Shown here piece by piece: positions 7,460 to 15,212 of a DNA stretch of 33,808 nt; the stretch's first letter is position 1, and every line of letters starts with the position of its first letter. The translations under genes were made by a program, and so were the position numbers. The notes below the pieces were generated by a model that saw only the letters and a program-made list of their open reading frames with translations, was not told the DNA's origin and did no database searches. The stretch is from Gluconobacter oxydans (GTDB taxonomy: Bacteria > Pseudomonadota > Alphaproteobacteria > Acetobacterales > Acetobacteraceae). The DNA is taken from contig NZ_BJNM01000024.1 of NCBI RefSeq assembly GCF_006539685.1, positions 1 through 33,808 on the forward strand. Direction: 5' to 3'.

Positions 7460-8506
7460 TCAGGGAGCCGGGTTGGAGTGGACCTGATGGATGGCGTTGA
7501 TCTTCTCTTCCAGCTCGGGCGTGATGGTCACGTTTTCCGCGCCGAGAATGGTGCGGAGTTGGTCCAGGCTGGTGGCACCGATGATGTTGGACGTCACGAA
7601 GGGCCGTGAGGTCACGAAGGCGATGGCAAGCTGGACGGGGTCGATCCCTTCCTCGCGGGCCAGAGTATGATAGGCCGTGATGGCGTCATCAACGCCGGGC
7701 TTCTGGTAACGCTGTCCGCGATCGAACAATGTGGTGCGGGCGCCAGCGGGACGGGCGCCGTTGAGATACTTTCCGGTCAGATAGCCCTGTGCCAGCGGGG
7801 AATACGCCAGCAGCCCGACCTTCTCCTGAAGCGCCATTTCCGCCAGCCCGATCTCGAACGTCCGGTTGATCAGGTTGTAGGCATTCTGAATAGCGGCCAC
7901 GCGGGGCAGGCCGGTGCGGGAGGCTTCCAGAAATTTCGAGACACCCCAGGCCGTCTCGTTGGAGAGGCCGACATGGCGGATCTTGCCTTCATTCACGAGG
8001 TCGCCGAGCACGCCGAGTGTTTCCTCGATGGGGACGGATGTTTCTTCCGGCAGGTCGCGGAACGTCGTGCCGCCTGCGCCGAACAGGCCGATTTTCCGGT
8101 CCGGCCAGTGGAGCTGGTAGAGGTCGATGTAGTCCGTGCCAAGACGCCGCAGGGAGCCTTCGAGCGCGTAGCGGATCTGGCGCGGGATCAGGCGGGCTTC
8201 CTCGCCATCGGGTCGGAACCACGGCATGGCGGTGCGTCCGACGACCTTGCTGGCGATGACGAGGCGGTCCCGGCCACCGCGGGCTTTCAGCCAGCTTCCG
8301 ATGATGGTTTCCGTTGAGCCCTGCGTCTCGGCACGGGGCGGGATGGAATAGAGTTCGGCTGTGTCGATGAAGTTGATGCCATGGTCCAGCGCCATGTCGA
8401 GCTGGGCGTGGCCTTCGGCTTCGGTGTTCTGCTGACCGAAGGTCATGGTGCCGAGGCAGATTTCGCTGACGGCAATGCCGGTGCGGCCAAGTTCACGCTG
8501 TTTCAT
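7460..8506 (-). CDS. tas: Tas-type aldo/keto reductase
   Basis: This 348-residue NADP(H)-dependent aldo/keto reductase follows E. coli Tas block by block as I remember it: ELGRTGIAVSEICLGTMTFG, GINFIDTAELY with the catalytic Asp and Tyr, KVVGRTAMPWFRPDG, YIDLYQLHWPDR, IRHVGLSNETAWGV, PLAQGYLTGKYLNGARP and HQVHSNPAP at the C-terminus. The natural substrate is unclear; members reduce various carbonyl compounds. The frame remains open 22 codons further upstream, but the added residues are unlike the family and would cover two hairpins, so MKQRELG at 8506 is the start. The ribosome binding site is weak. Confidence 0.9.
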   Translation of the reverse strand: MKQRELGRTGIAVSEICLGTMTFGQQNTEAEGHAQLDMALDHGINFIDTAELYSIPPRAETQGSTETIIGSWLKARGGRDRLVIASKVVGRTAMPWFRPDGEEARLIPRQIRYALEGSLRRLGTDYIDLYQLHWPDRKIGLFGAGGTTFRDLPEETSVPIEETLGVLGDLVNEGKIRHVGLSNETAWGVSKFLEASRTGLPRVAAIQNAYNLINRTFEIGLAEMALQEKVGLLAYSPLAQGYLTGKYLNGARPAGARTTLFDRGQRYQKPGVDDAITAYHTLAREEGIDPVQLAIAFVTSRPFVTSNIIGATSLDQLRTILGAENVTITPELEEKINAIHQVHSNPAP

Positions 8507-8552
8507 GGAAAAGACCTGATCAGAAAATGGGGGGGAAGCCCCCAGCATGGAA

Positions 8553-8582
8553 GGCCCGGCACCATTGATCAAGGTGCGGGCC
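8553..8582 (-). terminator. Strong hairpin between the sensor kinase gene and tas
   Basis: GGCCCGGCACC (8553-8563) pairs with GGTGCGGGCC (8573-8582), leaving one bulged G and a 9-nt loop. A second G5/C5 hairpin follows at about 8529-8542, and on the minus strand it is followed by CATTTTC. Both lie 15-70 bp past the kinase stop, so they probably end the two-component transcript and separate it from tas. Confidence 0.5.
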
Positions 8583-8596
8583 TGTCCGGACCGGGA

Positions 8597-10213
8597 TTAC
8601 GGAGCCAGCGTGACGATGACGCGCAACCCGCCGCTCGGCCGGTTTTCGAGGCGGACATTGCCACCCTGACCATGCAGGATGGTGCGGGCGATCGAGAGTC
8701 CCAGACCGCTGCCGCCCGTCTCGCGGTTGCGGCTGCTCTCGATGCGGACAAACGGCTCGAACACACGGTCCAGTTCGCTTTCCGGCAGGCCCGGACCATT
8801 ATCCTCGATCAGGATCTTGACCACATTGTCCTTCTCGCCCGGATTGGTGGCGGGAATGAGCGTGACATGCGCGCTGCCCCCGTATTTCAGGGCATTGAGG
8901 ATCAGGTTGTTCAGTGCACGCTTCAGCGCCACGGAGCGGGCCTTGATCCGGACGGGAACATTGGGCGGCTCGTAGAACAGGTCATCCGCCTTGTCGGGCA
9001 CGCTTTCGGCCGCTTCGTCCATGATGGTCTGAAGCAGGGCGCGCAGGTCGAGCGAGACGATGGGTTCGGCCGACGCGCTGTCCCGCCCGAAAGCCAGCGT
9101 GGCCGAGACCATGGCTTCCATCTCGTCCAGATCGGCCAGGACCTTGTTGCGTAGTTCTTCGTCGTCAATGAATTCGGCGCGCAGTTTCAGGCGTGTGATG
9201 GGCGTGCGCAGATCATGGCCGATGGCCGTCAGCATGAGCGTCCGATCCGTCACGAAACGGCGGATGCGCATGGCCATCGTGTTGAAGGCGATGGCCGCGC
9301 GGCGGATTTCGGACGGACCGTTCTCGGGTAGCGCAGCCGTGTGGACGTCCCGGCCGAGCGCTTCAGCTGCATTGGCCAGCGTTCTGACAGGCGCGATCAG
9401 GCGCTGTGTGGCCCAGACGATCATCGCACTCCCGGCAATCGACATGACGAGGAAGGCGATCATGAAAGTCGGGGAACCGAACGGATTGGGCAGCGGGGTG
9501 ACGAAACGCACTACGAGCCAGCAGTCCCGGTCCGGCAGGAGGATCGAGGTCGAATGCGTGCGCATTTTCTGCCCGATCAGGACCTTGCGCGGATAGAGCG
9601 AGGACGGCAGGAGCGCCCAGCGCATGAAGGGCGGCATGTCGCGGCGCCGAATGGTGCCGGGAAAGCGGGGATCGCTGTTCAGATGCTCTGCATCCGCGTG
9701 GTCGCCATCCGCGCGGTCAGCGGGGAAATGAAACTCCGGTCCGCCCGGTGGTCCGCCGCCCATCGGGTCCATCGGACCAGGACCTGGAAAGCCTGGCCCC
9801 CCCATGTCGGGGCCCGGATGGGGCATGCCCGGATCCATCGGACCGGGGGGCAGAAAGCCGTCATGGCCCTGCGGATCGTCATGCAGGCGGTGCAGGAAGG
9901 ACGGCGACGTCATCGCCGGGAAGGGGACTTCATGCCCCTCGATCAGCGGGTCCGGCTCCTTGAGAAGCAGGACCGTGACGTTGGACGGGATATGCAGGTC
10001 GTCGATCGCATCGTGACGGTCGGCGGGTTTGGCTTCCGCCACCGTGCGATAGATCGAAAAGACCTGGACCTGCTCCTCATGGACCTGGCTGCGTTCTTCC
10101 AGGTCAAAGCGGTCCAGCGCGTGGATTCCGAGCCCCGCCGCTTCCACAACCGCAAGGCCCACGATCAGCAGAAGGCTGGTCCGGGCAACAAGAGACCGTG
10201 GCAGGATGTGCAT
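8597..10213 (-). CDS. Sensor histidine kinase, EnvZ-like, with Pro/Gly/Met/His/Asp-rich periplasmic insert
   Basis: This 538-residue inner-membrane kinase has TM1 at about 10-30, a periplasmic region at about 31-248, TM2 at about 250-270, and HAMP at about 270-325. The H-box IGHDLRTPITRLKL has His333, and the ATP-binding domain has NNLILNALKYGG, IEDNGPGLPESEL and GGSGLGLSIAR. The H-box and layout resemble EnvZ-type kinases that pair with OmpR-type regulators. The periplasmic region carries an unusual insert at residues about 113-178, made mostly of Gly, Pro, Met, Asp and His (for example MDPGMPHPGPDMGGPG), which could bind a metal such as copper; that is inference. The gene starts 5 bp after the regulator's stop, so the two are one operon. 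Confidence 0.9.
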   Translation of the reverse strand: MHILPRSLVARTSLLLIVGLAVVEAAGLGIHALDRFDLEERSQVHEEQVQVFSIYRTVAEAKPADRHDAIDDLHIPSNVTVLLLKEPDPLIEGHEVPFPAMTSPSFLHRLHDDPQGHDGFLPPGPMDPGMPHPGPDMGGPGFPGPGPMDPMGGGPPGGPEFHFPADRADGDHADAEHLNSDPRFPGTIRRRDMPPFMRWALLPSSLYPRKVLIGQKMRTHSTSILLPDRDCWLVVRFVTPLPNPFGSPTFMIAFLVMSIAGSAMIVWATQRLIAPVRTLANAAEALGRDVHTAALPENGPSEIRRAAIAFNTMAMRIRRFVTDRTLMLTAIGHDLRTPITRLKLRAEFIDDEELRNKVLADLDEMEAMVSATLAFGRDSASAEPIVSLDLRALLQTIMDEAAESVPDKADDLFYEPPNVPVRIKARSVALKRALNNLILNALKYGGSAHVTLIPATNPGEKDNVVKILIEDNGPGLPESELDRVFEPFVRIESSRNRETGGSGLGLSIARTILHGQGGNVRLENRPSGGLRVIVTLAP

Positions 10214-10218
10214 CGGGT

Positions 10219-10944
10219 TCAGAGACGCTCCACTTCCGCTGCGAGCACGTAGCCACCGCCACGGACCGTCTTGATGACCTGTGCATTGCGCCCGTCATCC
10301 TCGAGCTTGCGGCGCAGGCGGCTGATGGCGACGTCGATCGCGCGGTCGAACGGCCCGGCCTGACGGCCCCGCAGCAGTTCAAGCAGCATGTCGCGCGTGA
10401 GGACGCGGTTGGCGCGTTCGAGCAGCGCCATCAGCAGATCGTACTCGCCACCCGTGAGGGAGACTTCCGCCCCGTCCGGGTTCAGCAGACGGCGGCGCAC
10501 GGGGTCGAGGCACCAGCCGGCGAAATGGATCTTGCGGGTATCGGCAGCCTGACGCTTGTCTTCCACATCCACTGTCCGGCGCAGCACGGCGCGGATACGG
10601 GCGAGCAGTTCGCGCGGATTGAATGGCTTGGCGACGTAATCGTCCGCGCCGGATTCAAGGCCGATGATGCGGTCCGTCTCATCGCTCATGGCGGTGAGCA
10701 TGATGATGGGGACATTGTCCTGCGAGCGCAGCCAGCGTGCGACTTCAAGTCCGCTCTCGCCGGGCAGCATCAGGTCCAGCACCACGAGCTGGTAATGCCC
10801 GTTGGCCCAGGCCTTGCGGGCTTCCCGTGCATCGCGGGCCGCCGTGACGCGGAAATGGTTGCGCTCAAGGAACTGGCTCAGCAGTTCGCGGATTTCGCGG
10901 TCATCATCCACGACCAGAAGATGGGGCAGGGTTTCCGTGCTCAT
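10219..10944 (-). CDS. OmpR-family response regulator
   Basis: This 241-residue regulator has a receiver domain with VVDDD (acidic pocket near 11-15), the phosphoacceptor Asp57 in LVVLDLMLPG, the Thr in IIMLTAM and the Lys in YVAKPFNP. A C-terminal winged-helix DNA-binding domain follows (VSLTGGEYDLLMALLE, FDRAIDVAISRLRRKLE, IKTVRGGGYVLA). It is the first gene of a leftward operon with the downstream histidine kinase, which is presumably its phosphodonor. Targets are unknown. The kinase's metal-like insert and the absence of transporter genes nearby leave the stimulus open. Confidence 0.95.
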   Translation of the reverse strand: MSTETLPHLLVVDDDREIRELLSQFLERNHFRVTAARDAREARKAWANGHYQLVVLDLMLPGESGLEVARWLRSQDNVPIIMLTAMSDETDRIIGLESGADDYVAKPFNPRELLARIRAVLRRTVDVEDKRQAADTRKIHFAGWCLDPVRRRLLNPDGAEVSLTGGEYDLLMALLERANRVLTRDMLLELLRGRQAGPFDRAIDVAISRLRRKLEDDGRNAQVIKTVRGGGYVLAAEVERL

Positions 10945-10995
10945 GACCAGAGGCCTTTCGGGAATGCTGTGACCGCGTTCAGACTGCGCATGCCG

Positions 10996-11025
10996 CCCGA
11001 CCGGAAAACGGCATTTCCGGCCGGG
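10996..11025 (-). terminator. Hairpin between cysteine synthase and response regulator genes
   Basis: CCCG-A-CCGGAAA (10996-11007) pairs with TTTCCGG-C-CGGG (11014-11025): 11 pairs, one A/C mismatch and a 6-nt loop. It lies just past the cysteine synthase stop and about 50 bp before the regulator start, so it probably ends the upstream transcript. There is no T tract. Confidence 0.45.
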
Positions 11026-11043
11026 ACAGACAGGGAAGCGATG

Positions 11044-12099
11044 TTAGGCCAGCCAGGGCGGAACAGGCAGGTTTTTCGCACGCAGGAACTCCGGATTGAA
11101 CAGCTTGGACTGATATCGGGCACCACCGTCGCACAGAATTGTAACAATCGTATGTCCGGGACCAAGTCTGCGTGCTGTCCGTATTGCCGCAGCAACATTG
11201 ATTCCGGACGAGCCTCCAACCGACAGACCTTCTTCAGAAGTCAGGGAAAAAATCTGCTCCAGCGCTTCGGCATCGGGGATACGTTCGGCGTCATCGGGAT
11301 GAGAGCCTTCGAGATTGGCCGTCACACGGCCCTGTCCGATGCCCTCGGTGATGGAGCCGCCGGTGATGGTGAGGTCGTTGGATTTGACCCAGCCATAAAG
11401 CGCGGAGCCTTCCGGATCGGCCAGGACGATACGCGGGGCCGTTTTCCCGGTAGCCTGCGCCTGATCGCGCAGCCCGAGTGCGATGCCCGCCAGCGTCCCG
11501 CCTGTGCCGCAGGCGCAGGTGAAGGCATCGACCTTCCCGCCCGTCTGCTCCCAGATCTCCCGTGCCGTGGTGGCGCGATGGCCTTCGCGGTTGGCGGTGT
11601 TGTCGAACTGGTTGGCCCAGAACCCGCCGATCTCTTCGGCCAGGCGGCGCGAGACGTGAACATAGTTGCGCGGATCGCGATACGGCTTGGCAGGAACAAG
11701 GCGGAGATCGGCGCCGATCATACGCAGGAAGTCCAGCTTCTCACGGCTCTGTGTTTCCGGCACGACGATCACGGCCTTGCAGCCGACGGCATGGGCGACC
11801 AGTGTGAGGCCGATTCCCGTATTGCCGGCCGTTCCCTCCACGACCGTCCCGCCGGGCTTCAGCGCTCCGCTTTTCAGCGCGTCCTCGATGATCGCCAGGG
11901 CTGCACGATCCTTGACGGAGCCGCCGGGGTTCATGAACTCGGCCTTGCCGTAGATGTCGCAGCCCGTTTCCTCCGAGGCGCGCCGGAGGCGGATGAGGGG
12001 GGTGCCCCCGATCGCGGCGGTCATGCCCGGAGAGACGGTCTGCCATCCCTTCGTGGAGGACTGGGGGATGGTTTGGCGGTTCGGGGAGATGTCAGTCAT
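11044..12099 (-). CDS. cysK: PLP-dependent cysteine synthase
   Basis: This 351-residue fold-type II PLP enzyme should make L-cysteine from O-acetylserine and sulfide. The PLP lysine is K63 in NPGGSVKDRAA, the substrate loop is EGTAGNTGIGL near 88-98, and the phosphate-binding loop is CGTGGTLAG. The blocks NQFDNTANREGHRATTA and YGKAEFMNPGG match the longer subgroup shared with fungal cysteine synthases rather than the ~320-residue E. coli CysK, so substrate preference could differ. The start is supported by AGGAG at 12110-12106, 6 nt from the ATG, and a TATAAT -10-like box just upstream. It diverges from a rhodanese gene, a plausible sulfur-metabolism pairing. Confidence 0.9.
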   Translation of the reverse strand: MTDISPNRQTIPQSSTKGWQTVSPGMTAAIGGTPLIRLRRASEETGCDIYGKAEFMNPGGSVKDRAALAIIEDALKSGALKPGGTVVEGTAGNTGIGLTLVAHAVGCKAVIVVPETQSREKLDFLRMIGADLRLVPAKPYRDPRNYVHVSRRLAEEIGGFWANQFDNTANREGHRATTAREIWEQTGGKVDAFTCACGTGGTLAGIALGLRDQAQATGKTAPRIVLADPEGSALYGWVKSNDLTITGGSITEGIGQGRVTANLEGSHPDDAERIPDAEALEQIFSLTSEEGLSVGGSSGINVAAAIRTARRLGPGHTIVTILCDGGARYQSKLFNPEFLRAKNLPVPPWLA

Positions 12100-12121
12100 A
12101 GTTCACTCCTGTGCTGGGTGA

Positions 12122-12127
12122 ATTATA
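12122..12127 (-). promoter_or_regulatory. -10-like TATAAT box upstream of the cysteine synthase gene
   Basis: On the minus strand a perfect TATAAT lies 22 bp upstream of the cysteine synthase ATG, in the 57-bp gap to the divergent rhodanese gene. I see no good -35 element at 16-18 bp. An imperfect inverted repeat, TTCACTC/GGGTGAA, lies between the box and the start (about 12102-12122) and could be an operator. Confidence 0.35.
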
Positions 12128-12156
12128 GAACGCGTTTTGGAAGGATGAGGAAGAGC

Positions 12157-12585
12157 ATGAAGGTCCTGACGGCAAGACAGGCATGGGAAATGCTTGAAAA
12201 AGACCCTGAAAACGCGACCGGCAATGCCGATGAAGGCGCGCCGCGTCCCATTCTGGTGGATGTCCGCACACCGCCGGAATGGATGCATGTGGGCCTGCCG
12301 GACGCCGACGCGATGACCGCGCCGCTCCTGTGCATCACCTGGCAGCCGGACCGCCAGCAGGGGTTCGTGGAAGCGCTGCTCGAAGCCGTCCCCGATCAGC
12401 AGACGCCGCTGCTGTTCCTCTGCCGGTCGGGGGTGCGCTCGCATCATGCCGCACTTCTGGCGGAAAACGCCGGTTATGCGGATGTCAGCAATATCGTGGA
12501 CGGATTCGAGGACCAGCACGGCCCCGGCAAAGGCTGGCGCTCCAGCGGCCTGCCGTCCTCTTACATGCCGCTGTCGGGTTCCTGA
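12157..12585 (+). CDS. Rhodanese-domain sulfurtransferase
   Basis: This 142-residue single rhodanese domain has the persulfide Cys89 in the active loop CRSGVRS and the CH2-type motifs ILVDVRTPPEW and GYADVSNIVDGFE. It probably carries sulfane sulfur in the cytoplasm; partners are unknown. The frame is open over 2 kb upstream, but that stretch is antisense to the regulator and cysteine synthase. ATG 12157 has GAGGAAG a few bases upstream, while ATG 12145 has its GGAAGG directly abutting, so 12157 is preferred. It diverges from cysK, and its last 25 bp overlap the tail of the convergent DUF2272 gene. Confidence 0.85.
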   Translation: MKVLTARQAWEMLEKDPENATGNADEGAPRPILVDVRTPPEWMHVGLPDADAMTAPLLCITWQPDRQQGFVEALLEAVPDQQTPLLFLCRSGVRSHHAALLAENAGYADVSNIVDGFEDQHGPGKGWRSSGLPSSYMPLSGS

Positions 12586-13475
12586 TCCGCGTCGTAATGG
12601 ACTTCCAGCACGGCGCACCAGGGATAACGGCTGTCATAGCTGTGCCCTAAGCCATCGGCGATCATGCCGTTGGCGTCCGTGGGAACATGGGTGAGGGCCA
12701 CGGCATCATCCACGTTACCGCCGACGATGCTCAGCTCATGCCCGAAGGGCTGGGCATTCTGGTTCGTCGCGGACACAATGCCGCAATGCGCCGGAAAGCC
12801 GTAGCTGGTGGGCAGCATGGAGAAGGTGACGGTCTTGCTGCGCCCTCGGCCGACGCAGATCAGGTCGCCGATCTTCGGGGCATAGGTGCCCGGATCATGC
12901 GCCGTAACACCGCTGGACTGTCCGCTGGCAGCGGCGTTGATGTAGGTTGAGTGATTGGGCGAATACGGGAAGCGGTCGTTGGCTCCGGCGACCCGCATCA
13001 CATAGGAAATGAAAGCTGCGGACCAGGCGTAATGTCCGTCGTGCTCGATCTCGAAACGGGTGCCCTGGGAGTCCGTTTTGCCCGTCCAGCCGACTTCCGT
13101 CTCGTACGGGTCCTGCCCGATCCACCAGTACTCGCCAACGCGCTGCCACAGGCCGGGGAGGCGTTCGGGCTTCAGTGCGGCATCGGTGGGTTCGGGGCGG
13201 TCTTCGGGATCGTCGTCCGAGACGGGTGAGCCGAACATCCGCCATTCGCGCAGGGCAATAGCCGCGACGTCCTGACGGTTGAACGGTTCGAAATTGCGGG
13301 TGGCGAAATCCGGGACGTGGCTGTCATAGCCAGCCGGACCAGTGGTTCCGTTCGCATACTGGGCGTTCGGCGTGCGGGCCGGGTACGGGCGGACACTCTG
13401 CTGGCTGGAACATGCAGCCAGTGCGAGCAGGGCGGCCGTAGCAGCTGCTCGCCTGAAAATATGCGAATCTGGCAC
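12561..13475 (-). CDS. DUF2272 lipoprotein
   Basis: This 304-residue protein starts at a GTG with GAGGAT about 7 nt upstream. Immediately after come RR, a hydrophobic stretch and the lipobox LAAC near residue 22, so it should be a membrane-anchored lipoprotein. An open frame reaches 13523, but that longer N-terminus would bury the signal peptide. The body has DVAAIALREWRMFGSP, WIGQDPYETEVGWTGK, HYAWSAAFISYVMRVAG, IGDLICVGR and PAHCGIVSA. This pattern is the DUF2272 family, a cysteine-peptidase-like (NlpC/CHAP-like) fold by my recollection; the function is not established. It is convergent with the rhodanese gene and overlaps its last 25 bp. Confidence 0.82.
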   Translation of the reverse strand: MPDSHIFRRAAATAALLALAACSSQQSVRPYPARTPNAQYANGTTGPAGYDSHVPDFATRNFEPFNRQDVAAIALREWRMFGSPVSDDDPEDRPEPTDAALKPERLPGLWQRVGEYWWIGQDPYETEVGWTGKTDSQGTRFEIEHDGHYAWSAAFISYVMRVAGANDRFPYSPNHSTYINAAASGQSSGVTAHDPGTYAPKIGDLICVGRGRSKTVTFSMLPTSYGFPAHCGIVSATNQNAQPFGHELSIVGGNVDDAVALTHVPTDANGMIADGLGHSYDSRYPWCAVLEVHYDADQEPDSGM

Positions 13476-13536
13476 TGTTATCCTCGTTGGGGGATCTGTT
13501 TCCCAGGCTGAATGAAGGGCCAAGACGACCGGGGCG

Positions 13537-13986
13537 TCAAGGACGGGCGCTCAGAGGGGCATGGCTGGCCGCATGGGCCGCCATGATTTTCGTACAGGCT
13601 TTCTCAAGCAGTGGCACGCCCGTGGGAAGGAACCAGATGCCGAGCAGAACTGTCGAAACCAGCGTGTTCACGATCATCCGCATCCGGGAGGGGGACGCCG
13701 CCCTGAAGAGAAGGATGGCTGTCACGATGCAGATGACCGGTAGGAGCAGGAGAGAGAAAAGCAGGCACCATCCGAAAAGCGGCTCGTTGTCGGGGCTGGA
13801 CAGGGCCATGCCAGCGCCGAACCCGCTACCGGGAAGAAAAACGCCCGCGACCATTCCGGCAATGGCGTTGGCCATCAGGAAACCCCGCATGATGCGGAAC
13901 CACAGCGGAAGAAGGGCCGCATGTGGTTCCCCGGAGACCGGAATAGGAGATAGTATTGCGCAGTCCAGGTCCTGGCAGGAGGACAC
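13537..13986 (-). CDS. Small membrane protein of unknown function
   Basis: This 149-residue hypothetical protein has about three hydrophobic segments (near residues 36-55, 72-95 and 105-125), so it is probably an inner-membrane protein. I recognise no family. The GTG at 13986 lies 3 bp after the mtnA stop, suggesting coupling, but the ribosome binding site abuts the start, so the true start is uncertain. An ATG at 13890 (MRGFLMANAIAG) is an alternative that keeps the membrane segments. It lies 61 bp upstream of the DUF2272 start on the same strand. Confidence 0.55.
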   Translation of the reverse strand: MSSCQDLDCAILSPIPVSGEPHAALLPLWFRIMRGFLMANAIAGMVAGVFLPGSGFGAGMALSSPDNEPLFGWCLLFSLLLLPVICIVTAILLFRAASPSRMRMIVNTLVSTVLLGIWFLPTGVPLLEKACTKIMAAHAASHAPLSARP

Positions 13987-13989
13987 TCC

Positions 13990-15096
13990 TCAGTGGGCTT
14001 TCGTCTGCTCCGGAAAGAGGGACTGAAGCCCGGCCTCGGATGCATCACAGCGTCCGCGTTCGGTGATGAGACCCGTCACGAGGCGCGCGGGCGTTACGTC
14101 AAAGGCCGGGTTGGCTGCCGGGCTGTTGAGCGGTGCGATCCGGACGCGGCCGGCTTCCCCGTTGCTGTCCAGTCCCGTCATGAACAGGACTTCGTCTGCG
14201 CTGCGCTCCTCGATCGGGATGTCCTTCACGCCGTCGCGCACACGCCAGTCGATCGTCGAGGACGGCAGCGCCACCCAGAACGGGACATTGTTGTCATGGG
14301 CGGCCAGCGCCTTGAGATACGTGCCGATCTTGTTGGCGACATCGCCCTGAGCGGTCACCCGGTCGGTGCCCACGATGACCATGTCCACACGCCCGGTCTG
14401 CATGTAATGCCCGCCGGCATTATCTGCGATCACGGTATGCGGCACGCCGTGGCTGCCCAGTTCCCATGCGGTCAGAAGGCTGCCCTGATTGCGGGGGCGG
14501 GTCTCGTCCACCCAGACATGCACGGGGATGCCCTCGTCATGGGCCATGTAAATCGGGGCGAGGGCCGTGCCCCAGTCCACGGTCGCGATCCAGCCGGCAT
14601 TGCAGTGCGTCAGCAGGTTCACCTGTCCCTGTTTGCCCTTGCGCTCCCAGATTTCGCGGATCAGTTCCAGCCCATGGCGGCCGATGGCCTCATTGACCTG
14701 CACGTCCTCATCGCAGATCGCATCGGCTTCGACATAACCTGCCGCAACGCGCTCCGTCGGCCGGACGGCTTTGAGGCGCGCAACCATTCGCTCGATGGCC
14801 CAGCGGAGGTTGATGGCCGTCGGGCGCGTGGCCACCAGAAAGGCTGCGGCCTTCTCCAGAGCTTCGTCCGAGGCATCGTCCTGAAGCGCGAAAACCAGCC
14901 CATAGGCCGCAACTGCCCCGATCAGCGGTGCGCCACGCACCTGCATGCTGGTGATGGCGTCAGCGACGGCGCCCACATCCCGAAGCTCCAGGATCTCCAC
15001 GTTCCAGGGAAAGCGGGTCTGGTCGAAAATCCGGATGCTGCTCGCATCGTCGGAAGGGCGCCAGAGACTGCGATAGGAAATGCCGTTGATTTTCAT
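13990..15096 (-). CDS. mtnA: MtnA, S-methyl-5-thioribose-1-phosphate isomerase
   Basis: This 368-residue enzyme converts 5-methylthioribose-1-phosphate to methylthioribulose-1-phosphate in methionine salvage. Family blocks are MQVRGAPLIGAVAAYG, LLTHCNAGWIATVDWGTA with catalytic Cys165, VWVDETRPRNQG, TVIADNAGGHYM and VGTDRVTAQGDVANKIGTY with catalytic Asp245. Length is normal. It could be confused with eIF2B-like proteins, but both catalytic residues are present. No other salvage gene (mtnB, C, D or K) is in the window. The 116-bp upstream gap contains a perfect 10-bp palindrome, AGCATATGCT (15144-15153). Confidence 0.95.
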   Translation of the reverse strand: MKINGISYRSLWRPSDDASSIRIFDQTRFPWNVEILELRDVGAVADAITSMQVRGAPLIGAVAAYGLVFALQDDASDEALEKAAAFLVATRPTAINLRWAIERMVARLKAVRPTERVAAGYVEADAICDEDVQVNEAIGRHGLELIREIWERKGKQGQVNLLTHCNAGWIATVDWGTALAPIYMAHDEGIPVHVWVDETRPRNQGSLLTAWELGSHGVPHTVIADNAGGHYMQTGRVDMVIVGTDRVTAQGDVANKIGTYLKALAAHDNNVPFWVALPSSTIDWRVRDGVKDIPIEERSADEVLFMTGLDSNGEAGRVRIAPLNSPAANPAFDVTPARLVTGLITERGRCDASEAGLQSLFPEQTKAH

Positions 15097-15163
15097 GACG
15101 TGATGCTCCTCGGCTGGGCAGTGACGATTCTGACAGGTGCTCTAGCATATGCTTGGGCGTTTT

Positions 15164-15190
15164 CCGGTCCCGCTGCATGTGCGCGACCGG
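15164..15190 (-). terminator. Hairpin after the tandem glycosyltransferase genes
   Basis: CCGGTC-C-CGC (15164-15173) pairs with GCG-C-GACCGG (15181-15190) across a C/C mismatch and a 7-nt loop, about 25-50 bp past the glycosyltransferase stop and before mtnA. It may end the polysaccharide transcript. There is no T tract on the minus strand. Confidence 0.35.
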
Positions 15191-15212
15191 GGTCGTCAAC
15201 TCAAGGGGCAAG

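Noticed and set aside
10198-12156. Very long rightward open frame (about 795 codons) ending in the rhodanese
   Set aside because: It is antisense to the response regulator and cysteine synthase genes, both fully supported by motifs. Only its last 142 codons match a protein family.
15144-15153. 10-bp palindrome AGCATATGCT upstream of mtnA as a riboswitch or operator
   Set aside because: Too short to assign. No SAM-riboswitch-like structure could be drawn around it.
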